Shown here: positions 57,497 to 64,000 of the stretch, piece after piece
Numbering within the stretch: position 1 is the stretch's first letter
How the letters are laid out: each line of letters begins with the position of its first letter
Assembly (NCBI RefSeq): GCF_011769525.1
Contig: NZ_CP050440.1
Coordinates: forward strand, 4,465,501-4,529,500
Origin: Tolypothrix sp. PCC 7910
Lineage (GTDB): Bacteria > Cyanobacteriota > Cyanobacteriia > Cyanobacteriales > Nostocaceae
DNA: 64,000 nt
Direction: 5' to 3'
The notes under the pieces: generated by a model
Told to the model about the DNA's origin: nothing
The model's input: the letters and a program-made list of their open reading frames with translations, nothing else
Databases searched by the model: none
Made by a program: the position numbers and the translations under genes

Positions 57497-59389
57497 TTAA
57501 CTCGCCCAAGTGTCACGCCATTTAACAGTACCTTGCTCGCTTAAAATCCAGCGACGGCTAACAAGATTTTCGCGCAATGGTGGTTGATTTTTTCGCCATA
57601 GAGCATATTTATAACATATGGCTTTGCCCGCACTTTCATTAAATGGAATTTCCCCAAACCAAGTGTTTTCATTTATATATTCTAAAGCGTAAGCTTTGCT
57701 AATATCCCAATCGCCTAACTCTGGACAATCACCAATTACGACAACTGTATCGCCAGGCTGTGTCTTTAAGCCATTCACCTGCGCTCTCACAATGGTTTTC
57801 CCTTTGACTCGCTCACCTAAATAGCTGAGAACAATTAACTCTTTTGCATCCAATTTCAGCCCTAAAATTTTGCCATTTTTGACTTCAATTTGACGCTTGG
57901 TGACAATACAGTTATATTCCCCGTCTTCTAATTCTGTATGATCCACATTAATAGTAGTGGCAGCACCTTTATTCATCGCTACAAAACAGCGATAATCTCG
58001 ATAACTCCGCAAATAACAATAGACATCATCGGTAATGTATTTTTGTTTTTGACTACCCAAAGAAACAGCAGGATTTAAACGCCGCAATTTAGATAATAAT
58101 TGCATATCCTGGTAAAGCTCTGTTTCTGTGTCCCATTTTTCCATCATGGGACGATTATAAGGATCGTTACCGCCATTAGTATCGTTATGGAGATATTGCT
58201 CAGTCCCGTAATAAATACAAGGAATTCCGCGACTAGTCATAATGAATGCGATCGCTAACCGCAACAGTGCTGGATCTGGATTGAGGCTTTGAAAGCGCGG
58301 CATATCATGATTATCAATAAAGGTAATCAATTCTGTCGCTGTATTGTAGAGATAATCAAGGTTTAAAATATCTTGAATTAAATGAAATCCGCCTGGTAAT
58401 CCTTGTGCTAAAGCTTCGCGAATTGCACCACATAAACCAAAGTCTAAAATTGACATTCCAGACTCGTTAGCAAATTTAATTGAGCTACTCTTATTTGGAT
58501 TACTAAAACCCCATTCACCAAAGGTAAATACAGAAGGTTTATGAGTTTGGATATCACTATTAAATTCTTGCCAAAACCAAATCGGCATATGCTTGACTGT
58601 ATCAACTCGTAAAGCATCAACGCCTCGGTCTAACCATTGCTTAATTGCTGTTTTAATATAATGGCGATAATCAGGATTACTTTCATTGAAAGTTGCTAAC
58701 CCTGCCATTTCGTAATATAATAATTGCTCTTCGTTTTCCCAATCAGTAATTTCGGGATTATGGTAATACCAATTATTAACATCATTATAATAATCGGCAA
58801 TTAATACACCATCTTCGTAAAGTTTACCTTTTTCCCCATTCACATCTGGGCTACTGTGATTACAGACAATATCTAAAATGAGCTTCATACCTCGCTCATG
58901 CAAGCCAGCAATTAAGGTATCAAAGGTGCTACATCTAAATAAAGAATTATCGTCATGAGTAGCTAAAAACCTGGGATTAATGCGTTTAAAATCCTTTGTC
59001 CAGTAGCCATGCATCGCCGCATTGTCAAACTGTAATGCTTCTACTTGCTCAAATAGTGGTGAAATCCAAATAGCTGTAACTCCGAGATTTTTCAGATAAT
59101 CTAGCTTGTCAATAATTCCTTGCAAATCTCCACCCCAATATTTACCCCACTTTTGCTTAGTGGAATCGTACAGTTCAGGATGAGCGCCTGGATTATTACT
59201 AGGGTCTCCATCATTAAATCGGTCTACAATGATAAAGTAAATTGTTTCTTGGCGAAATTCAATTGCTCTGGTAAAGAGAAACTCAACATCTGAGATTGTT
59301 TCGGATGTAACTGTATCAGTATGAAACCCCGCAGCAGCTTTAGTAGCTTGAGCTTCAATCTCAGACTTGGCTGAAGAAATTTGCACCAT
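57497..59389 (-). CDS. Alpha-amylase family GH13 with C-terminal CBM20
   Basis: A 630-residue protein. Its GH13 barrel regions are DIVCNHSSPDVNG (region I), DALRVDTVKHMP (region II, nucleophile Asp), FGEWGFSNP (region III, acid/base Glu) and FIDNHDMPRFQS (region IV, Asp). All three catalytic carboxylates are present. The last 100 residues (TIVRAQVNGLKTQPGDTVVVIG, CPELGDWDISKAYAL and TVKWRDTWAS) form a starch-binding CBM20 domain. No signal peptide is seen, so it probably acts on intracellular glycogen. The substrate specificity within GH13 is not settled by eye. Confidence 0.93.
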   Translation of the reverse strand: MVQISSAKSEIEAQATKAAAGFHTDTVTSETISDVEFLFTRAIEFRQETIYFIIVDRFNDGDPSNNPGAHPELYDSTKQKWGKYWGGDLQGIIDKLDYLKNLGVTAIWISPLFEQVEALQFDNAAMHGYWTKDFKRINPRFLATHDDNSLFRCSTFDTLIAGLHERGMKLILDIVCNHSSPDVNGEKGKLYEDGVLIADYYNDVNNWYYHNPEITDWENEEQLLYYEMAGLATFNESNPDYRHYIKTAIKQWLDRGVDALRVDTVKHMPIWFWQEFNSDIQTHKPSVFTFGEWGFSNPNKSSSIKFANESGMSILDFGLCGAIREALAQGLPGGFHLIQDILNLDYLYNTATELITFIDNHDMPRFQSLNPDPALLRLAIAFIMTSRGIPCIYYGTEQYLHNDTNGGNDPYNRPMMEKWDTETELYQDMQLLSKLRRLNPAVSLGSQKQKYITDDVYCYLRSYRDYRCFVAMNKGAATTINVDHTELEDGEYNCIVTKRQIEVKNGKILGLKLDAKELIVLSYLGERVKGKTIVRAQVNGLKTQPGDTVVVIGDCPELGDWDISKAYALEYINENTWFGEIPFNESAGKAICYKYALWRKNQPPLRENLVSRRWILSEQGTVKWRDTWAS

Positions 59390-59710
59390 AATATTCTTAA
59401 AAAATACTAAAGTTTGGGCTTTTTTAGTTAACTTATGCTTAGGTAAGTCAAGGTTGACCTATCACAAATTTTACATTGTCGTTAGTAACTAGTACCGCTA
59501 CACGGAAGTCAAAAGTCAAAATACTTAATATTCTCTGCTTTTGCTCCATTTGAAGATTTTTAGAAGAATATCATTAACGTACTAAAAGTAATGGTGCGTT
59601 ACGCCAAAAGCTAACGCACCCTACATGGTTATACATGGTTCAAAAATAAAATATGAATCCTAATACCACTTCCATACTCAACATAGAAGCGGTATAAATG
59701 AAGCGGCAAT
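59390..59710. other. Intergenic region with dispersed repeat
   Basis: A GGTGCGTTACGCC...CTAACGCACCCTAC palindromic repeat lies at 59593-59624. Nothing else was recognised in this 321-base space. Confidence 0.6.
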
Positions 59711-60199
59711 TTACATTTGATGCAAATGAACGCCTGCATCTAGAAGAGAAGGACTAAGCATTCCAAATATCATCGCAATATGCGCCACAATCAAAAATAA
59801 GGCTACAAATTTAGCGTGGAGTTTGAGTTTCCATTCTTCACCTTTATATTTGCCCAGCGCACCAAATTCTAAGAGGCTGATACCAAATAAAGGAATAACA
59901 CCTAATAAATAAAATGCGACAGCGATGACATCAATAATTGTTCGCCATTCTCCCGCTACTGTAATGGGAATAACAGCTTTAAAAAATAGATAGAAGAAGA
60001 TAACTAGAAAATAACAGCCAACAACAATCCCCGCAAATTTATTGATTTTTCTAACTCTTCCATGTAAATCGCGGGTAAACAAAATATATAGTTCAGATAC
60101 AGCAATTGTCTCTGCTAAAATTACAGGTAAAGCCATAAATATGAGCAGATTCCAAGGCTGATTGGTTGCCAAAAGTTCCATATAGTGTGTCATATTCAT
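59711..60199 (-). CDS. Four-helix membrane protein, unknown
   Basis: A 162-residue integral membrane protein with about four hydrophobic helices: LLIFMALPVILAETIAVSEL, FAGIVVGCYFLVIFFYLFF, IDVIAVAFYLLGVIPLFGI and FVALFLIVAHIAMIFGML. Several His (AKFV preceded by LHAK, VAHIAM, and the C-terminal VHLHQM) could bind a metal or haem, but this is speculative. The domain resembles small cytochrome-b-like proteins only in general pattern. I do not assign a function. It lies about 310 bases downstream of the start of the amylase gene, in the same orientation. Confidence 0.7.
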   Translation of the reverse strand: MNMTHYMELLATNQPWNLLIFMALPVILAETIAVSELYILFTRDLHGRVRKINKFAGIVVGCYFLVIFFYLFFKAVIPITVAGEWRTIIDVIAVAFYLLGVIPLFGISLLEFGALGKYKGEEWKLKLHAKFVALFLIVAHIAMIFGMLSPSLLDAGVHLHQM

Positions 60200-60336
60200 T
60201 TTACTTTGCTTCTAGTAATAAATTCTTACCCTCAGTACGCTTTCGTTGAGTGTTGAGGTTGATTTTTTACAAAGATAAGCAACAACTGTGAGGAACTTGT
60301 GAGCAAAAGTAATCTTGAGGCTGATCGGCGGACAGC

Positions 60337-62973
60337 TTATAACCAATTACCTACCAATACGAAAGAAGCCCAAAAATAGGGATGTTGATATAAGGGATTA
60401 GCCATAATTTTTATTTGTGCTTGTCTTAATGCTTCCGCTTTGCTAAGTTGCGGGTTATTCAACTGTTGATAAAATTCTTTCATTAAATTAGCAGTTGATT
60501 CATCATTAACTGACCATAAACTAGCAATTGTACTTTTAGCACCCGATCGCAAAGCTAACCCAGCTAACCCTAAAGTGGCGCGATTATCACCGGCTGCTGT
60601 TTGACAAGCACTCATCACCAACAGTTCCACTGGCTCTAAAATTCCTAGCCTTCTTTTTTGGAATAACCGATCAAAATCTAAAATAGAAATGCGATCGCTC
60701 CATGTGAGTAAGAAAGTTTCCTGGGGATTAGAACTAAATTGACCATGCGTTGCTAGATGAACGATGGGGAATGATTGACTATCGAGTTCTTTTTTGAATT
60801 TATCGCGAGTAAAATCTTGGTTTAGCAAGGTTTTAGCCGGAAATTCTTTAGTTACTTCTTTAATTTCTCCGGTTACCGCAGGTAAGGAACTAAAGCCTTG
60901 ACGTGCTTCTGTTAATCCCGCCGCTAATATATCAAGTTTTTTGCGTTGCAATCCTTGAGGGAATAATTGTAACCCAGGACTGAGAGCAATGTTATATTTT
61001 TCTATCAAGTAGCGATCGCCATCGTGAAGTGCAGACATTGGTAAGTTGCGTAATAAACCATCTAGCACAAATACTAAGGTTTTGACGTTATTGCTATTCA
61101 GTTTCGCTTCTGCAGGTGCAATCAGCCATTTATAAACTCTTTGAGACAGACGGAAACTTTCTTCCCGAATATAACCACGGGACATATATGAATAAAGATG
61201 TCTCAATGTAGTTTCAACTTGCCTTTTTACCAGTTTTGTACTGTAGTGATGCAAAGGTTGATTGGGAATGGAAAGGATGACTTCTAAGCGATCGCTTAAA
61301 ATAATTGGGTAGATAACAGCTGCTTGCACGTCAATTTGATCGATATTCACAGGATAATTATCTACACAAGCGTCTTTAAAGTAGTTATCCAATTCAGCTA
61401 TTTGTAGCGCTTCAATTACCTGACGTGCTTGTTTGAGATTTTTTTGATTATCACCCTTTTCTAACAACAACCCTACATATTCTCGATATATCGGTTCAAT
61501 GCTTTCTTTAAAATCAAATTGCACATCGGTACTGATAGCAACTAAATCGCCTCTGAGGGATTGTATGTTATTAAAGGCAGTTTCATAGGCTGCGATCGCA
61601 CTATCAATATCTCCTTGTGCTTTGGCTATTGCGCCTGATTGTGTCGCTGTTAAAGCCAATAAATCAGCCGCATTCATTTCTTGAGCAATATTTTGAGCTT
61701 GTTGTGTGAGTTTTTTCGCCTCTACTAACTGGCTATTTTCTTGGTAGAGTTTACCTAATTCTTGCAAAGCATAGGCTTCAGAACGAAAATCTTTAATTTC
61801 TCTGGCTTGTTGAATAGCTGTTGCTAATAATTGCGCGATTTTAGCAGTATCAGATTTTAAAGTTGCTTTTCCACTCTGTATTTCTCGCTCTATTATCATC
61901 AAAGTTTCTGCAAAATTTATCCGCGAATAAATAGCTGGACGACTAGCAGCAAGTTGAGCCAGATTATTGTCGATTGCGAGAATGAGCGATTCTACTGCTT
62001 CCCATCTTTGGAGTTTAACTACTACGCTTAACTGATTTAATTTTGCTGATAATTTTCCTTGAATTTCAGGAGATAAATTAACTGCTTCTTGGTAATTGTT
62101 TATCGCCATGTCATATTCTGCTAAATCTTTGGCGACATTACCTAAACTAAATACAACAGCACTCACATCTTTTGACGATTTAAATTGTTTACTAATTGCC
62201 AAACTTTTTTCTAAAATTGTTTTTGATTGTGCCAAATCACCAATAGTTTGCAAAGCCACACCTAAACTTCTTAAACCTTGCGCTTTCAGTAAACTATCAG
62301 GCTGACTTTGTAATTCTGCTACCAATTCCTCTAACAGCGTTTTGGCACGGCGATATTGTCCTAAAGTTTGTAAACCCTGTGCTTGATTAATTTGACTGAT
62401 AAATTTACCTGTTTTATCTCCAGCACCTTCATATATGGCTGCAGCTTGCTTCCAGGTATCAATAGCTGTCTCTGTTTGTCCTTGTATTAGTTGAATTGTT
62501 CCTTGGGTATTTAAAGCCTGCGCTAACAGTAAATTACTCTGAATATCCGAGGTTTTCCCAGTTTTGAGTAAATTAATACTTTCTGCAATTGTAGTTTGAG
62601 CTTTTTGAGTTTTTCCTAAATCTTTATATACCAATGCTAAATAATTCAGCACTTGCACCTGGCTAACAACTTCTTGATTATCTTGATAAGACTTCAGCAC
62701 CTGTTCCCATACTTTAGCTGCTTCTGTATATTGCCCTTTTTGATAATAATTCTTGCCCTGCTGTAATAAGTCTAAATTATTATTTGGTTGTTGAGATATA
62801 TAATATTGCTCTGTTAGATAAGATTGATGAGCAATAACAGGAATATCCTTTGTAACTAAGAGTATAGTCAGGATAATACTGAGTGCAAAAAGCCAGTAAA
62901 ACTTGATTTTTCTGCTGGAAGATAAACCAAAATTTGGCAAAAAGATTTTTTTATTTAAAAATTTATGTTTCAT
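60337..62973 (-). CDS. TPR-CHAT protein, caspase-like peptidase
   Basis: About 878 residues from ATG 62973 (MKHKFLNKK); an upstream start at 63006 is possible. A membrane anchor (FYWLFALSIILTILLV) precedes a long array of TPR repeats (about residues 60-490) with helices such as NYYQKGQYTEAAKVWEQVL and SLGNVAKDLAEYDMAINNYQ. The C-terminal CHAT domain, a caspase-family peptidase fold, shows the catalytic His in HLATHGQFSS (His743) and Cys in VMSACQTAAGD (Cys790). CHAT proteins cleave proteins in several immune and signalling systems, and many cyanobacterial ones are uncharacterised. It is followed upstream on the same strand, 138 bases away, by a hemagglutinin-type exoprotein gene. Confidence 0.93.
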   Translation of the reverse strand: MKHKFLNKKIFLPNFGLSSSRKIKFYWLFALSIILTILLVTKDIPVIAHQSYLTEQYYISQQPNNNLDLLQQGKNYYQKGQYTEAAKVWEQVLKSYQDNQEVVSQVQVLNYLALVYKDLGKTQKAQTTIAESINLLKTGKTSDIQSNLLLAQALNTQGTIQLIQGQTETAIDTWKQAAAIYEGAGDKTGKFISQINQAQGLQTLGQYRRAKTLLEELVAELQSQPDSLLKAQGLRSLGVALQTIGDLAQSKTILEKSLAISKQFKSSKDVSAVVFSLGNVAKDLAEYDMAINNYQEAVNLSPEIQGKLSAKLNQLSVVVKLQRWEAVESLILAIDNNLAQLAASRPAIYSRINFAETLMIIEREIQSGKATLKSDTAKIAQLLATAIQQAREIKDFRSEAYALQELGKLYQENSQLVEAKKLTQQAQNIAQEMNAADLLALTATQSGAIAKAQGDIDSAIAAYETAFNNIQSLRGDLVAISTDVQFDFKESIEPIYREYVGLLLEKGDNQKNLKQARQVIEALQIAELDNYFKDACVDNYPVNIDQIDVQAAVIYPIILSDRLEVILSIPNQPLHHYSTKLVKRQVETTLRHLYSYMSRGYIREESFRLSQRVYKWLIAPAEAKLNSNNVKTLVFVLDGLLRNLPMSALHDGDRYLIEKYNIALSPGLQLFPQGLQRKKLDILAAGLTEARQGFSSLPAVTGEIKEVTKEFPAKTLLNQDFTRDKFKKELDSQSFPIVHLATHGQFSSNPQETFLLTWSDRISILDFDRLFQKRRLGILEPVELLVMSACQTAAGDNRATLGLAGLALRSGAKSTIASLWSVNDESTANLMKEFYQQLNNPQLSKAEALRQAQIKIMANPLYQHPYFWASFVLVGNWL

Positions 62974-63111
62974 CTTATTAAAGTATTGCAATCTGCCTAG
63001 CACCAACTAAATGCTTTGATGCGCTATAGCACATTTTACATCCTAAAATTTATCTGCGTGCATCTGTGTTTATCCTCTTTTATCGGCGGTTAATTATTAG
63101 CAATCAAAGCT

Positions 63112-64000
63112 TTATGAATGTCTACAATTAAACCTTTGCTGAGGTGAAGTTTCTTGAGGTATAGCAGCTACCAATTCTACTTCTCCTTGAGCATTAATTC
63201 TCCAGCTTGTTGCTGCAACAATAAATTCTTTAGTTAGCGGTGCAGAATTACTAGCTTGATTGCGGTTCTGTGCGGTGGTGAAATCTCGCAGATCCGATAA
63301 CAGAGTTTGATCGCGAATAGTTGTAGTGGGATCGACTGGTAAGCCGCCTCTTCCTGTGATGATAAAGGAATTACCCTCAGTTGCAGCACAACTAGCAATA
63401 ATGCGATCGCTGGGATCGTTAGGCGTGTCTGGTAACTCCACTAAGCCGGAAGCCGGATCGATGTCGAGGTTATTAATCGATACAGTGCCGGCAACGCCAA
63501 ACTCAGAACTTGCAGTAATCTTATTTCCAGAGGTACTTTGCTGTTGATTACCAATCCCAAAAAGGCTTGTGGCGGTAATATCGACATTGCCACCACGTCC
63601 AAAGAAAGCATTGGCTGTAATAGTATTATTGTCTTTGGGTACGGTGACAATAAAATTTGTGCCGATGATCACATTGCCACCATTACCACCAGCACCCGCA
63701 TTGCCGGCATTTGTGGAAACGCGGCTATTTTGCAGTAACAATAAATAGTCTGGTAAACTCAGGCTAATATTGCCGCCATTGGTGCTGGCTGTCTCCGCAG
63801 AAATTACAGCTTGATTTTCTAGGGTTAATCTGGTGGCTTCAATCCGGATATTACCGCCAATCCCAGAGCCTTGGCTATTCACCGAAACAGTTGCACCATC
63901 GCGAATCTCTACAAGTTCGGGATCGATGAAAATATTGCCACCATTCCCAGTAGAACCAGCCGTGGTATTGGAAAATACCCCTGTATTTGCGCCAGCCAGC
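63112..64000 (-). CDS. Filamentous-hemagglutinin-type exoprotein, C-terminal part
   Basis: The frame is open to the window edge (64000), so the gene is partial at its 5' end. The visible 296 residues are Gly/Asn/Ser-rich with the parallel beta-helix pattern of two-partner-secretion exoproteins: GNGGNIFIDPELVEIRDGATVSV, written here in parts as GGNIFI, IRDGATVSV, GGNIRIEATRLTLENQAV and GGNISLSLPDYLLL. The end has GIGNQQQSTSGNK and the tail FIITGRGGLP, which recurs in cyanobacterial members. Such proteins are exported by a TpsB (FhaC-type) channel. It leads directly into the TPR-CHAT gene on the same strand. Confidence 0.8.
   Translation of the reverse strand, partial: LAGANTGVFSNTTAGSTGNGGNIFIDPELVEIRDGATVSVNSQGSGIGGNIRIEATRLTLENQAVISAETASTNGGNISLSLPDYLLLLQNSRVSTNAGNAGAGGNGGNVIIGTNFIVTVPKDNNTITANAFFGRGGNVDITATSLFGIGNQQQSTSGNKITASSEFGVAGTVSINNLDIDPASGLVELPDTPNDPSDRIIASCAATEGNSFIITGRGGLPVDPTTTIRDQTLLSDLRDFTTAQNRNQASNSAPLTKEFIVAATSWRINAQGEVELVAAIPQETSPQQRFNCRHS

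Overview
The window looks like chromosomal DNA of a filamentous, probably heterocyst-forming cyanobacterium of the Nostoc/Calothrix/Tolypothrix type. The evidence is oxygenic-photosynthesis genes (phosphoribulokinase, the PSII lipoprotein PsbQ, ferredoxin-NADP+ reductase with a CpcD-type N-terminal domain), a bicarbonate-uptake and carbonic anhydrase cluster, the HIP1 octamer GCGATCGC scattered throughout, and many heptanucleotide tandem repeats (ATTACCC, ATTACCA, GTCATTT, CCCCATG) of the STRR kind known from heterocystous cyanobacteria. I saw no tRNA or rRNA gene, no CRISPR array and no prophage.

Layout. 1-7 kb: L,D-transpeptidase, an Asn-rich repeat protein, a GDSL hydrolase, a lipoprotein, mtnA and a frameshifted sirtuin. 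7-10 kb: a large membrane protein and a degraded IS630-type element. 10-17.4 kb: homoserine dehydrogenase, petH, prk, metK. 18-23 kb: a hybrid sensor kinase-like histidine kinase without receiver, and the PcrA/UvrD helicase. 23-25.4 kb: an ABM-domain protein, a beta-carbonic anhydrase, sbtB and sbtA. 25.8-29.2 kb: a phosphoesterase, a Pro-rich membrane protein and an ISAs1-type element inside an older palindromic repeat. 29.4-36.2 kb: a central-carbon block on the minus strand, phosphoketolase, gap, pyk, transaldolase. 36.9-44.1 kb: rimM, an aminotransferase, class III alcohol dehydrogenase, a Uma2-type protein, an acyltransferase-like membrane protein, a polysaccharide deacetylase. 44.6-45.5 kb: a non-coding composite repeat region. 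45.6-53.5 kb: psbQ, an FAD oxidoreductase, an alpha/beta hydrolase-fold protein, a class C beta-lactamase-like protein, a DUF4082 protein, hemJ and a zinc-ribbon protein. 53.8-64 kb: a ClC protein with CBS and USP domains, a lipoprotein, a GH13 amylase with CBM20, a four-helix membrane protein, a TPR-CHAT protein and the 3' part of a hemagglutinin-type exoprotein that runs off the window.

Functional links. SbtA/SbtB and the beta-carbonic anhydrase fit a carbon-concentrating role. Phosphoketolase, Gap, pyruvate kinase and transaldolase lie in one orientation and end in a strong terminator, suggesting a co-ordinated glycolytic/phosphoketolase module. The CHAT-TPR protein beside a secreted exoprotein is a recurrent kind of cyanobacterial neighbourhood.

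The most unusual material is non-coding. It comprises a 0.86-kb composite at 44648-45508 (15 copies of a 21-bp unit between two direct-repeat modules, each with hairpins of two-nucleotide loop), heptamer arrays that repeatedly touch stop codons and in two places have entered coding sequence, and several MITE-like inverted repeats. No complete novel defence or biosynthetic system was evident. Function of the composite is unknown.
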